Positions 35,260 through 43,912 of a stretch of DNA of 64,000 nucleotides are shown piece by piece. The number at the start of each line of letters is the position of its first letter. Positions within the stretch are counted from its first letter, which is position 1. The stretch comes from Stramentimicrobium sp964433555 (GTDB lineage Bacteria; Atribacterota; Phoenicimicrobiia; Phoenicimicrobiales; Stramentimicrobiaceae). The position numbers and the translations under genes were made by a program. The notes beneath the pieces were generated by a model. That model was not told the DNA's origin, searched no databases, and worked only from the letters and a program-made list of their open reading frames with translations. Location: positions 10,938-74,937 of the forward strand of contig CAYSRG010000010.1 in NCBI GenBank assembly GCA_964433555.1, given 5' to 3'.

Positions 35260-36303
35260 GTGGTTAAAGTCAAAGTAGGTATTATAGGATCCAGATTTGC
35301 TGCAGGTTTACATGCTAGGGCATATCAGCGATGTTCGGATGCCGAACTGGTGGCAGTAGCTGCGATAGATAATCTCGATAATTTCTGTACCCAATTCCAA
35401 ATACCCAAGGCTTACAGTGATTATAGGGAAATGCTTGAAAAAGAGGATATACAGATGGTGAGCGTTTGCGTGCCAAATTTTCTTCATAGAGAAATTGTTG
35501 CTCATACAGCCGCTGCAGGAAAACATATAGTATGTGAAAAGCCCTTAGCTACTACTTTAGAAGATTGCGATAAAATGATTAAGGTTTGTCGTGATAATAA
35601 AGTGAAATTGATGTATGCCGAAGACTGGATTTTTGCCCCTGCTCTTATGAGAGCAAAAGAAATTTATAAAGAAGGAGCTATTGGTGATATCCTTTATATT
35701 AAGGCAAAGGAAAGCCACGGTGGATCACACTCTCTTTATGCTCAGAAGGTGAAATATTGTGGTGGAGGGGCAATGATTCATTTAGGAATACATCCTGCTG
35801 GTTTTGTTAACTGGTTTAAGGAGAAAAAAGTGGTAGAAGTATTAGGTAAAACCAGTAAAGGTTTACACCAAAATTTATTACATAATGAGTTTGAAGGAGA
35901 AGACTGGGCTGCTGGAATATTGACTTTTGAGGATAACACTTTTGGATTTATAGAGGGTAATTATATCACCTTTGGTGGCATGGATAACAAAATTGAAATT
36001 TATGGCAGTAAAGGAAATATTAAAATAGAATTAACCCATGGCTCTCCCATACTAGTTTATAGCCCAGTTGGATATGAATATGCTATTGAAAAAGCAGATA
36101 CCACCAAGGGATGGACTTTCCCGGCAGTGGATGAAGAACATTCCTTGGGCTATGTAAATGAAATCAGGCACTTTGTTGAATGTGTCAAATTAGATAAAGA
36201 AATTGAGGAAGGTGCTCGAGGGGAAGACGGCCGAATCGCTCTCCAGATAATAAAGAGTGTCTATCAATCTGAAAAAGAAGGTAAACTTGTAAAAATTAAT
36301 TAA
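35260..36303 (+). CDS. Gfo/Idh/MocA family oxidoreductase
   Basis: The 347-residue protein begins VKVGIIGSRFAAGLHARAYQ, a Rossmann start with GxxxxA rather than GxGxxG, and has VCEKPLATTLEDCDKM with the catalytic EKP lysine and GGGAMIHLGIHPAGFVNWF with the substrate histidines. Family members oxidise or reduce sugars, sugar acids or cyclitols with NAD(P). The exact substrate is unknown; the neighbours suggest a uronate derivative. The GTG at 35260 has AAAGGAG nine bases upstream. The protein is related in layout to the longer oxidoreductase at 45799. Confidence 0.85.
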   Translation: MVKVKVGIIGSRFAAGLHARAYQRCSDAELVAVAAIDNLDNFCTQFQIPKAYSDYREMLEKEDIQMVSVCVPNFLHREIVAHTAAAGKHIVCEKPLATTLEDCDKMIKVCRDNKVKLMYAEDWIFAPALMRAKEIYKEGAIGDILYIKAKESHGGSHSLYAQKVKYCGGGAMIHLGIHPAGFVNWFKEKKVVEVLGKTSKGLHQNLLHNEFEGEDWAAGILTFEDNTFGFIEGNYITFGGMDNKIEIYGSKGNIKIELTHGSPILVYSPVGYEYAIEKADTTKGWTFPAVDEEHSLGYVNEIRHFVECVKLDKEIEEGARGEDGRIALQIIKSVYQSEKEGKLVKIN

Positions 36304-36367
36304 ACAAGTCAGTCAATCCTTTTGTTTATTCTTAAGTACCAATATCATCAAACTTTTTATTAAATTT

Positions 36368-36469
36368 ATGGCACGAGTAGTGATCCCTTTTCTTTTGATA
36401 AGTATGGTTACATTGCTTTTAGTTTCTTATTGGCCTGGTTTAGTATTATTTATTCCAAAACTTTTTTAG
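36368..36469 (+). pseudogene. C-terminal remnant of a TRAP DctM permease
   Basis: An ATG at 36368 opens 33 codons, and the frame is open further upstream to about 36300. The peptide reads RVVIPFLLISMVTLLLVSYW, then PGLVLFIPKLF, which is the typical last helix and end of DctM permeases (IPFLL...LLLxxYWPxLxLFxPxL). No other part of a permease precedes it; the flanking gene ends at 36303. A TRAP operon was therefore probably deleted here, leaving only the last 40 or so codons. Confidence 0.6.
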
Positions 36470-36555
36470 GATACCTATAGATATTTGAACAATTGTTTTT
36501 TATCTAATAAAATAATTAACAGGATCTTTAAATATTATTTGAGGTGATGAAAAAT

Positions 36556-37596
36556 ATGAAAGCAGCTGTAAAAGTGAATGAGCAAAAAGAATGTATTATT
36601 AAAGATATACCGTTACCCGTTCCTGGTCCACAAGAAGCCTTAGTAAAAGTGAAAGCTGCTGGCTTTTGCGGAACAGATGTAGCAATTATAGACAATCATT
36701 TTATGGGAAGGCATGGTAAGGTAAAATTACCTATGATACCTGGACATGAATTATCCGGAGAGGTAGTGGAAGTAGGAAATAATGTAACTAAGGTAAAAAT
36801 TGGTGACCGAGTTACCAGTAGTGACATTAAAGGCTGCGGGACTTGTTATGGTTGTAAAATCGGATTATTTCATTACTGCCGCAATTGGGATCATCTGGGA
36901 ATAGATACACCGGGTTGTTTTGCCGAATATGTCGTTGCTTCGGAAGATATTCTTTTCCCTGTACCGGATAATATTTCCGATGATGAAGCCACATTACTTG
37001 AATTAGCCACTACATCTACCAGGGCTTTTCGGACTAATTGTATCAAACCGGCAAGCACAGTAGTATTATTAGGACCCGGCCCCTTTGGTCTTTTATTGCT
37101 TCAGTCTGCATTGGCTGCCGGAGCTGGCTATTGTATTATGATTGGTTTGAATGGTGATGAACAAAGATTAAAAGTTGCTATTGAACTGGGAGCGAGTAAA
37201 GTAATCAATGCGGATCAAACTGATGCGGTGCAAGAGGTCTTAGATTTTACTCAGGGCAAAGGAGCTGATGCAGTAGTTGAGGCTACCGGTAATGCTGTTG
37301 CTGTTTCTCAGGGCTTGGATATATTAGGAGTAGGAGGCTTGCTCCTAATGGGTGGAAGTGGATTTGCTGGAAAAGAAATCTCTTTTAAACCATGGAATGT
37401 AGTTAGAGAAGAAAAGCAACTGAAGGGATTACAGGGATTTACCTGGGCCGATTATCTGTTAGCCTTAGAGCTGTATACACAAAAAAAGATGAAACTTAAA
37501 CCATTGATTACCCATGTTATGAAGTTAGAAGATATCAATAAAGCCTATCAGATTGCCAAGAATAAAGAATCTATTAAGATAGTACTTCATCCATGA
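36556..37596 (+). CDS. Zinc-dependent alcohol/sugar dehydrogenase (sorbitol or threonine dehydrogenase-like)
   Basis: From the ATG at 36556 (GAGGTGAT seven bases upstream) this is a 346-residue medium-chain dehydrogenase. It has the catalytic zinc residues in AGFCGTDVAI and PGHELSGEVVEVG, a structural zinc lobe CGTCYGCKIGLFHYC, and the nucleotide site LLGPGPFGLLLLQSA. Such enzymes oxidise secondary hydroxyls of polyols or sugar acids, for instance L-galactonate or L-gulonate 5-dehydrogenases in uronate pathways. The substrate cannot be fixed. An earlier in-frame GTG at 36544 overlaps the ribosome site and is rejected. Confidence 0.88.
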   Translation: MKAAVKVNEQKECIIKDIPLPVPGPQEALVKVKAAGFCGTDVAIIDNHFMGRHGKVKLPMIPGHELSGEVVEVGNNVTKVKIGDRVTSSDIKGCGTCYGCKIGLFHYCRNWDHLGIDTPGCFAEYVVASEDILFPVPDNISDDEATLLELATTSTRAFRTNCIKPASTVVLLGPGPFGLLLLQSALAAGAGYCIMIGLNGDEQRLKVAIELGASKVINADQTDAVQEVLDFTQGKGADAVVEATGNAVAVSQGLDILGVGGLLLMGGSGFAGKEISFKPWNVVREEKQLKGLQGFTWADYLLALELYTQKKMKLKPLITHVMKLEDINKAYQIAKNKESIKIVLHP

Positions 37597-37630
37597 ATAA
37601 TGAATCTAATTTAAAAAGTATCATTAGATA

Positions 37631-37659
37631 TTGAAAATTGTAATAGTTTTTTATATAAT
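37631..37659 (+). promoter_or_regulatory. Sigma-70-type promoter of iclR
   Basis: TTGAAA at 37631-37636 and a perfect TATAAT at 37654-37659 are separated by 17 bases. Transcription would start near 37666, directly inside the tandem operator, giving a leader of about 40 bases. Confidence 0.65.
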
Positions 37660-37660
37660 T

Positions 37661-37697
37661 AAAATATGATTTAGAAAGATATTCTGTAATATAGAAT
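37661..37697. promoter_or_regulatory. Tandem operator before iclR, predicted autoregulation
   Basis: ATTCTGTAATATAGAAT at 37681-37697 is a near-perfect palindrome, and 20 bp upstream AAAATATGATTTAGAAA (37661-37677) matches the right half. The pair covers the start of transcription and ends nine bases before the iclR ATG, so the regulator probably represses itself. Compare 30883-30919 and 47050-47086. Confidence 0.6.
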
Positions 37698-37706
37698 GGA
37701 ATTAAA

Positions 37707-38489
37707 ATGAATAAAATAACTCCAAATTATCCTATAAAAGTATTAAATAAAGCTTTCACAGTCCTAGATATATTACTAAAGAATAATGCGCCAATGAGTA
37801 TGACTGAGATTGGTGAGCAATTGCATTTTTATCCCAGTACCATTCACCGTATACTTGATACTTTAAAATACGGTGGATATGTAGAACAGGATCCTTCCAC
37901 ACAAAAATATCAATTAGGCTTGAAGTTGTTAGAATTAGGAATGGCAAAATTACAACAAATTGACCTCATAAGAGAATCTACTCCCTACTTAAAGGAGCTA
38001 GCAAAACGATGTGACGAAACAGTACATTTAGGAATTTTAGAAGATAACAATGTTCTTTATTTAGTTAAGGAGGAATCAACCCAAACTATTAGAATGATTT
38101 CTTATGTTGGCAAGAGAGCGCCCTTACATTGTACTGCATTAGGTAAAATATTATTGGCTTTTCTTCCCTCAGACAAAAGAGAACATATATTAGTTAAAAT
38201 AGAGCTTTCTAAACTCACTGAAAATACGATAACTGATAAGTGTAAGCTGATAGAAGAGCTTAACAAAATTGAACAAGAAGGATTTGCCCTGGATAGAGAG
38301 GAGAATGAAAAATATGTTCGCTGTATTGCTGCTCCAATCAGGAATTATCAGGGAAGAGTCATTGCTGCAGTGAGCATCTCAGGTCCTTCTTACCGCATAA
38401 ATAAGGGGAAACAGAGTAAATTAATAGATGAATTGATTTATAGCTGCGACAAAATTTCTGCTCGGTTAGGATTTCAATTAAGTTCTTAA
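37707..38489 (+). CDS. IclR-family transcriptional regulator (KdgR-like context)
   Basis: The 260-residue protein has the IclR winged helix at the N-terminus (VLNKAFTVLDILLKNNAPMSMTEIGEQLHFYPSTIHRILDTL region) and the GAF-like effector domain, with YVGKRAPLHCTALGKILLAFL and RCIAAPIRNYQGRVIAAVSISGP, both diagnostic. In sugar-acid clusters such regulators (KdgR type) are released from DNA by KDG or a related intermediate. It stands just before the KDPG aldolase and KDG kinase genes. Tandem 17-bp palindromes at its own promoter and at two transporter promoters are the predicted binding sites. Confidence 0.92.
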   Translation: MNKITPNYPIKVLNKAFTVLDILLKNNAPMSMTEIGEQLHFYPSTIHRILDTLKYGGYVEQDPSTQKYQLGLKLLELGMAKLQQIDLIRESTPYLKELAKRCDETVHLGILEDNNVLYLVKEESTQTIRMISYVGKRAPLHCTALGKILLAFLPSDKREHILVKIELSKLTENTITDKCKLIEELNKIEQEGFALDREENEKYVRCIAAPIRNYQGRVIAAVSISGPSYRINKGKQSKLIDELIYSCDKISARLGFQLSS

Positions 38490-38558
38490 GCAATTTTGTG
38501 AAAAAATTTTAAATTATACTGATATTATCATAAATCTAATTAAAAGGAGGACATTCAA

Positions 38559-39518
38559 TTGAACAATATTCTCAAAAAAATTGGAGAATTAGGGATTGTA
38601 CCGGTAGTAAAGGTTAATAGAGCTGAAGATGCTGTTCTTTTGGGTAAGGCACTTCTTTCAGGAGACCTTCCTGTTGCAGAGATTACCTTTAGAACCTCTG
38701 CTGCTGAAGATGCTATTAAGGCTTTAACGGATGAACTTCCTGAAATTTTAGTGGGAGCGGGTACTGTTTTAACAATTGAACAGGCGAAGAAAGCAGTCAC
38801 TGCTGGTGCCAAATTTATTGTGTCTCCTGGTTTTAACACCAAAATTGTTGATTACTGCATCGAAAACAATATACCGGTGACTCCGGGAGTTAATAGTCCT
38901 ACTCAGATTGAAATGGCTTTAGAAAAGGGATTAGAGGTAGTAAAATATTTCCCAGCAGAAGCATCAGGGGGCTTAAATCTTCTTAAAGCCCTGTCTGGAC
39001 CTTTTTCTGAGATCAAATTTATTCCTACCGGAGGAATTGATCAGAATAATTTATTAGCCTATCTGGCTCATTCCCAAGTTTTAGCCTGTGGTGGAAGCTG
39101 GATGGTTAAATCCGACTTTATCTCCTCCGGGAACTTTAATCGTATTACCGAACTCGCCAGAGAAGCGGTTTCCACTATGTTAGGTTTCCAGTTAGCCCAT
39201 TTAGGCATAAATGAAGAAACCCAGGAGAAAGCCCTCAATGCTGCCAATCTATTATCTCATAACTTCTATTTTACTACTAAAGAGGGAAGTAGCTCAGTCT
39301 TTGCTGGTTCTGGCTTTGAGGTAATGAAGAAGAAATACCTGGGCGAACATGGTCATATTGCCATTGCCACCAATAATATTACCAGAGCCATTGCCTATCT
39401 AAAAAGGAAGGGTATTTCTATCTTACCTGAGACCGCTAAAGAGTCTAATGGTAAGTTGAAGGCTGTTTATCTGGATATGAATGTATCTGGCTTTGCCGTA
39501 CATTTAATGCAAAGATAA
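38559..39518 (+). CDS. KDPG/KHG aldolase fused to a C-terminal glyoxalase (VOC)-like domain
   Basis: Residues 1-210 form a KDPG/KHG aldolase: GIVPVVKVNRAEDA, VAEITFRTSAAEDAI with the catalytic glutamate, VGAGTVLTIEQAKKAV, and VVKYFPAEASGGLNLL, where the lysine forms the Schiff base. It cleaves 2-keto-3-deoxy-6-phosphogluconate to pyruvate and glyceraldehyde-3-phosphate. Residues about 215-319 are an extra domain (FQLAHLGINEETQEKALNAA, then GHIAIATNNITRAIAYLKRKG and VYLDMNVSGFAVHLMQ) that looks like a half VOC/bleomycin-resistance fold. The usual aldolase is about 210 residues. Similar fusions exist in anaerobes; the second domain's job is unknown. TTG start after AAGGAGGACATTCAA. Confidence 0.88.
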   Translation: MNNILKKIGELGIVPVVKVNRAEDAVLLGKALLSGDLPVAEITFRTSAAEDAIKALTDELPEILVGAGTVLTIEQAKKAVTAGAKFIVSPGFNTKIVDYCIENNIPVTPGVNSPTQIEMALEKGLEVVKYFPAEASGGLNLLKALSGPFSEIKFIPTGGIDQNNLLAYLAHSQVLACGGSWMVKSDFISSGNFNRITELAREAVSTMLGFQLAHLGINEETQEKALNAANLLSHNFYFTTKEGSSSVFAGSGFEVMKKKYLGEHGHIAIATNNITRAIAYLKRKGISILPETAKESNGKLKAVYLDMNVSGFAVHLMQR

Positions 39519-39537
39519 TAATACAAGGGAGGAAATC

Positions 39538-40566
39538 ATGGGAAAGTATGTTACCTTTGGTGAAATTATGTTAAGATTAAAACCACCTCAGTTTGAGCGA
39601 TTTTTACAGAGCCCTCTTTTGGAAGCAACCTTTGGTGGTGGAGAAGCAAATGTGGCAGTAGCATTAGCTAGATTCGGTCTTGAAGTGGCTTATGTTTCAG
39701 TTATTCCTGATAATCCCATTGGTGAGGCTTGTATCAGAGAATTAAAAAGACAGGGAATTGATGCCTCATTTATAGTGCGAAAAGGAGAAAGGCTCGGTAT
39801 CTATTTCTTAGAAGCAGGAGCAAACCAGAGACCCTCAATGGTAGTCTATGACCGCTCTCACTCAGCTATTGCTGAAGCAAGGATGGGTGATATTGACTGG
39901 GATAAGGTATTTCAAGGAGCAAGCTGGTTTCATATTACCGGTATTACACCAGCGATCTCTTCTTCAGCAGCTGACCTTTCTATAGAAGCTGTTAAGAAAG
40001 CAAAAGAAAAGAACGTTACAGTATCCTGTGATCTGAACTACCGGAAAAATCTCTGGAAATATGGGAAGTCTGCTCCGGAAATCATGAATGAATTAGTGAA
40101 ATATGTGGATATAGCTGTGGGCAATGAAGAGGATTGTCAGAAATCCTTAGGGGTAAAGATGGATATAGATGTAGAGTCAGGGGAATTGTCAGCAGAAAAA
40201 TATCAGGAGATAACTCAAAAGATTTTAGGCTTATACCCCAATATTAAAAAGATTGCTATTACCCTAAGGGAAAGTCATTCGGCAGATTATAATGGCTGGT
40301 CGGCAATACTTGATAACAGGAAGGAATTCTTTGTTTCTAAAAAATATGAAATCCATGATATTGTGGATAGAGTAGGTGGTGGAGATACCTTTGCTGCCGG
40401 ATTAATTTATGGTCTGAATCATCTCTCCAGTGACCAGGAAGCCCTGGAATTTGCTGTGGCTGCATCCTGCCTCAAACATTCCATACCAGGTGATTTGCCT
40501 TTACTTTCCTTAAAAGAGGTGAAAAATTTAATAGGAGGTGCTGCCTCTGGGAGGGTACAGAGGTAA
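39538..40566 (+). CDS. kdgK: 2-dehydro-3-deoxygluconokinase (PfkB family)
   Basis: The 342-residue protein is a PfkB-type sugar kinase: N-terminal TFGEIMLRLKPPQFERFLQS, FGGGEANVAVALARFGLEVAYVS (substrate site) and the C-terminal signature DRVGGGDTFAAGLIYGL, whose aspartate is the catalytic base. It should phosphorylate KDG to KDPG with ATP, feeding the aldolase encoded 19 bases upstream. The pair is the lower part of uronate catabolism and could also take the product of the inositol branch. GGGAGGAAATC precedes the ATG. Confidence 0.9.
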   Translation: MGKYVTFGEIMLRLKPPQFERFLQSPLLEATFGGGEANVAVALARFGLEVAYVSVIPDNPIGEACIRELKRQGIDASFIVRKGERLGIYFLEAGANQRPSMVVYDRSHSAIAEARMGDIDWDKVFQGASWFHITGITPAISSSAADLSIEAVKKAKEKNVTVSCDLNYRKNLWKYGKSAPEIMNELVKYVDIAVGNEEDCQKSLGVKMDIDVESGELSAEKYQEITQKILGLYPNIKKIAITLRESHSADYNGWSAILDNRKEFFVSKKYEIHDIVDRVGGGDTFAAGLIYGLNHLSSDQEALEFAVAASCLKHSIPGDLPLLSLKEVKNLIGGAASGRVQR

Positions 40567-40622
40567 ACATAAATAATAAGACTTGTAATACTACTTCAGA
40601 TTAACAAGCTTCAGAATTACTT

Positions 40623-40644
40623 ATTCTATTCTATAGGAGGTGAT
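40623..40644. promoter_or_regulatory. Possible weak operator and extended Shine-Dalgarno before the second dctP
   Basis: ATTCTATTCTATAGGAG at 40623-40639 fits the predicted IclR site at 13 of 17 positions, but no partner site is found 20 bp upstream. It overlaps AGGAGGTGAT at 40635-40644, a perfect anti-16S sequence not placed before any real gene; only the five-codon GTG frame MINC plus stop follows. The real gene starts 82 bases on with its own ribosome site. Confidence 0.3.
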
Positions 40645-40725
40645 AAACTGTTAAAATTGCTGTTAATTGTATTGGGAAGTTAAATTAGTGAATCAATGTT
40701 AAATTAAATTAGGAGGAAAAACAAG

Positions 40726-41721
40726 ATGAAAAAAATTAATGCAGTGTTATTAATTGTTATAGCTTTGGTACTGATATGCTCGTCATTGGTATCCGCTCAG
40801 GCAAAATATGTGCTAAAGTTTAATCATGTATTATCGCCTAATGAACCATATCACCAGGGATTTCTCAATTGGGCGGAAAGAGTAAAAGAAAGAACTAACG
40901 GAGAAGTCGAGATTCAGGTCTTTCATAGCGCACAACTGGGAGTGGAAGAAGATATAATTGAACAGATTCGTCAGGGTGTTAATGTAGGACAAAATACAGA
41001 TTCAGCACGTTTAGGTAATTATATTCCCGGCATCGCAGTGATGAATGGCCCTTACTTTGTAAATAGCATTGAAGAGGTAAAAAAGCTAAATGAAATTCCT
41101 ACTATTAAAAAATGGAATGAAGAGTTAGCTACGGAGTACGGTTTAAAGGTTCTTTCCTTTAACTGGGTACAGGGATTCAGGCATTTTATGACCAACAAAC
41201 CAATTAAGTCACCAGAGGATTTAAAGGGTTTACGAATCAGAACTCCTCCCGCTCCAATCTGGTCTGAATCAGTAAGAGCATTGGGCGCTGTACCGACAGC
41301 TATTAACTTTGGCGAAATATATACTGCTGTGCAACAAAAAGCAGCTGATGGTGCTGAACTTGTTTATGCCAATATTTTTGGTGCCAATTTGTTTGAAGTA
41401 TTGAAATACGTATGTGAAACAAAACATTTCCTGCTGATTAACTTTGAAGTAATTAGCGCTAAATGGTTTGATAGTCTACCTGAAGAATATCAAAAAATTC
41501 TGGTTGAAGAATGTGATAGAGCAGGGTTAGAGACTTCTTATTCCATGGAAGAACAAATTCCGGATTACAGAAAAAGAGCTGAAGAGAAAGGTATGACTAT
41601 TATTCCCACAGAAGAAATAAATGTTGAAGCATTCAAAGAAGCAGGGAAAGCAGCCTATGAGGTACTTGGTATTGCCGATGTCAGAGAGCAAATCTTAGAA
41701 GAATTAGCAGCTATGCAATAG
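40726..41721 (+). CDS. dctP: TRAP transporter substrate-binding protein, DctP family (second system)
   Basis: The 331-residue protein has a signal peptide (NAVLLIVIALVLICSSLVSAQA) and the DctP fold: LKFNHVLSPNEPYHQGFLNWAE, IEQIRQGVNVGQ, LKGLRIRTPPAPIWSESVRALGAVPTAI, whose arginine binds the carboxylate, and AVQQKAADGAELVYANI. This is the common type for hexuronates and related sugar acids. TAGGAGGAAAAACAAG gives a strong ribosome site. A long stem-loop separates it from the Q and M genes. It follows the KDG kinase by 160 bases. Confidence 0.92.
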   Translation: MKKINAVLLIVIALVLICSSLVSAQAKYVLKFNHVLSPNEPYHQGFLNWAERVKERTNGEVEIQVFHSAQLGVEEDIIEQIRQGVNVGQNTDSARLGNYIPGIAVMNGPYFVNSIEEVKKLNEIPTIKKWNEELATEYGLKVLSFNWVQGFRHFMTNKPIKSPEDLKGLRIRTPPAPIWSESVRALGAVPTAINFGEIYTAVQQKAADGAELVYANIFGANLFEVLKYVCETKHFLLINFEVISAKWFDSLPEEYQKILVEECDRAGLETSYSMEEQIPDYRKRAEEKGMTIIPTEEINVEAFKEAGKAAYEVLGIADVREQILEELAAMQ

Positions 41722-41805
41722 CATAGAAATCTGGAACTACAATTATTGTCAAAGGCTAATTACTTTTCGGCTAATTTTCTATACCGGGTACAGTTTATAA
41801 GAATT

Positions 41806-41862
41806 ACAAGGGCAAAGCGATTAGTTATAGTTGAATTTAAGTGATCAAGGCTTTGCCCTTGT
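41806..41862 (+). terminator. Long stem-loop between dctP and dctQ (attenuator or message stabiliser)
   Basis: ACAAGGGCAAAGC at 41806-41818 pairs perfectly over 13 bases with GCTTTGCCCTTGT at 41850-41862, with a 31-base loop, followed by TTGATAAAAATTATAATATTTTTT. It could partly end transcription after the binding-protein gene, or protect the dctP message from 3' decay. Confidence 0.6.
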
Positions 41863-42006
41863 TTGATAAAAATTATAATATTTTTTAGTATATTTCAATT
41901 TATTTTTAGCATCATCATAAATCGATCACCTTTATACCAAAAATAAATTAGTAAATCTTTTGATCTTAAATTTATTTAATCAAATGGGGGAATTGGAGGG
42001 ATTTAT

Positions 42007-42504
42007 GTGAATAGATTTAGGAAAGCATACGAATTTATAGGTAAGGCAGAGAATTTTATAGCTGGATGGTTATTTGTTGTTATAGTTTGTATTATTTTTG
42101 TAGCAGGATTTGGGAGAAGTATTGGTTATCCCATCAGATGGGCTATGGATGCTTCTACCTTTCTTTTTGCCTGGGCGGTATTCTTCAGTGCCGATATTAC
42201 CATGAGAAAAGATAGGCATGTAAATGTAGAAATTTTAGTTAATAGATTTCCAGATAAAATAAAGAATTATCTTACCCTGCTTAATTATATAATTATTATT
42301 GTTTTTTTACTTTTTCTTATTATCTATGGCATAAAGCTTTGTTTTATTACCAGATTCAGGGCTTTTCAGGGAATCCCGGGCTTTAGTTATACCTGGGTAA
42401 CTCTAAGTATACCTGTTGGATGCGCCTCCCTTCTCTTAACTATTTTACTTAAAATTGAGCATTTAATTAAAAGTAAGAAATTTCAAATTTTAGGAAGAGA
42501 ATAA
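42007..42504 (+). CDS. dctQ: TRAP transporter small permease, DctQ family (second system)
   Basis: The 165-residue protein has four hydrophobic segments with the usual DctQ features: an amphipathic N-terminus, FGRSIGYPIRWAMDASTFLFAWAVFFSADI and RKDRHVNVEILVNRFPDKI in the first loop. It pairs with the DctM gene 71 bases downstream. The start is a GTG at 42007, seven bases after GGAGG; no ATG in frame is near. Sequence similarity to the first DctQ is low, so the two TRAP systems are probably not recent duplicates. Confidence 0.88.
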   Translation: MNRFRKAYEFIGKAENFIAGWLFVVIVCIIFVAGFGRSIGYPIRWAMDASTFLFAWAVFFSADITMRKDRHVNVEILVNRFPDKIKNYLTLLNYIIIIVFLLFLIIYGIKLCFITRFRAFQGIPGFSYTWVTLSIPVGCASLLLTILLKIEHLIKSKKFQILGRE

Positions 42505-42575
42505 AATACATGACTACCATGATTGAGCTTAATAGCATGTTGGAAGAATCTAAACTTATTTAAGGAGGAGTGATA

Positions 42576-43856
42576 ATGTTACTCGTCTTTATCTTATTTG
42601 TTGTATTTCTTTTATTAGGAATGCCGGTAGCTTTTGCCATAGGCATATCCGGATTTGTTTTTTTTATCCAGCAGCCTACCCTGCCCTTTACTATGCCTGT
42701 GCAATTGATTCTTTCCCAAACACAAAATTTTACCTTGCTGGCCATACCAACTTTTATCTTTGCCGGTAATTTGATGAATAATACCGGGATAACAAAAAGG
42801 CTGGTTAACTTTGCTTCGGTTTTGGTGGGGCATAAGCCTGGTGCTCTTGCTCATACCAGTGTAGTAATGAGTAGCATGATGGGTGGCGTTTCTGGTTCAG
42901 CTATTGCTGATGCAGCAATGGAATCGCGTATATTGGGCCCAGATATGACCAAACAAGGTTATGCACCTGGTTATTCCGCGGGAGTACATGGATTTTCTGC
43001 TTTAATTACCATTTCCATTCCACCCAGCATTGGTATGGTATTGTATGGAAGCATTGGAGAAGTATCAATCGGACGACTTTTTGCCGGAGGCATTGTTCCC
43101 GGTCTTTTAATGATGCTCTCCTTAATGATTACTGTTTCCATTACTGCAAAAAGAAGGGGTTATTTGCCAGTGAATAAAATAAAAGCTCCTGCCAAAGAGA
43201 TGCTTGCTACTTTCTTTAGAAGTATCTGGGCAATTTTGTTCCCGATTATACTATTAGTAAGTCTTCGCTCTGGTTTGCTACTTCCATCTGAAGCAGGAGC
43301 CCTTGCTGCCATCTATGCCTGTATGGTAGGCATAGTTGTATACCGAGAACTGACCTGGAAAAGATTCCAGGATGCTATTCTTAATACCATCCTAGACGTA
43401 GGAATGATTATGTATTTGATTGCTCTGTCTGGTTTAGTGAGCTATGGACTTACCTGGGAGATGATACCACAGGCGTTATCACAATTTATTTTAACATTAA
43501 GCGGGAATCCAGTTTTTATTACTACTATTATCTTATTATTTCTTTTATTTTTAGGTATGGTAATGGATTCTACTGTTATCATTTTACTCCTGACCTCAAT
43601 ATTGATACCTATTATGAAAACTGTAGGAGTAGATTTGGTGTTTTTTGGGGTAATTATGGTTATTACCTGTGCCATAGGGCTTTTAACTCCACCTGTTGGT
43701 GTTGCCATGTATTCTGTCTGCTCTATTATGAATTGTTCTATTCAAGAATTTGTAAAGGAAAGCTGGCCATTTTTTATAGCTGTAATATCTGTAATTATTC
43801 TATGTGTGATATTCCCTGGCCTTATTACTTTTGTTCCTAATTTAATTTTTGGTTAA
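42576..43856 (+). CDS. dctM: TRAP transporter large permease, DctM family (second system)
   Basis: From the ATG at 42576 (GGAGG seven bases upstream) the protein has 426 residues with about twelve membrane segments and DctM motifs: NFTLLAIPTFIFAGNLM, MMGGVSGSAIADAAMESRIL, TISIPPSIGMVLYGSIGEVSI and LLTPPVGVAMYSVCSIMN. It completes the second TRAP transporter. A GTG at 42570 lies one base behind the Shine-Dalgarno and is not used as the start here. A dehydrogenase gene follows 57 bases downstream with its own ribosome site, probably in the same transcript. Confidence 0.93.
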   Translation: MLLVFILFVVFLLLGMPVAFAIGISGFVFFIQQPTLPFTMPVQLILSQTQNFTLLAIPTFIFAGNLMNNTGITKRLVNFASVLVGHKPGALAHTSVVMSSMMGGVSGSAIADAAMESRILGPDMTKQGYAPGYSAGVHGFSALITISIPPSIGMVLYGSIGEVSIGRLFAGGIVPGLLMMLSLMITVSITAKRRGYLPVNKIKAPAKEMLATFFRSIWAILFPIILLVSLRSGLLLPSEAGALAAIYACMVGIVVYRELTWKRFQDAILNTILDVGMIMYLIALSGLVSYGLTWEMIPQALSQFILTLSGNPVFITTIILLFLLFLGMVMDSTVIILLLTSILIPIMKTVGVDLVFFGVIMVITCAIGLLTPPVGVAMYSVCSIMNCSIQEFVKESWPFFIAVISVIILCVIFPGLITFVPNLIFG

Positions 43857-43912
43857 AATTAGTTTAGATATAATTGAAAAATAAAAAAACGTATTATTAA
43901 AGGAGTAATATT

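Noticed and set aside
40641..40683. Leader-peptide gene before the second dctP
   Set aside because: The GTG frame has four codons before a stop and the alternative CTG frame has an atypical start; reported only as an orphan Shine-Dalgarno.
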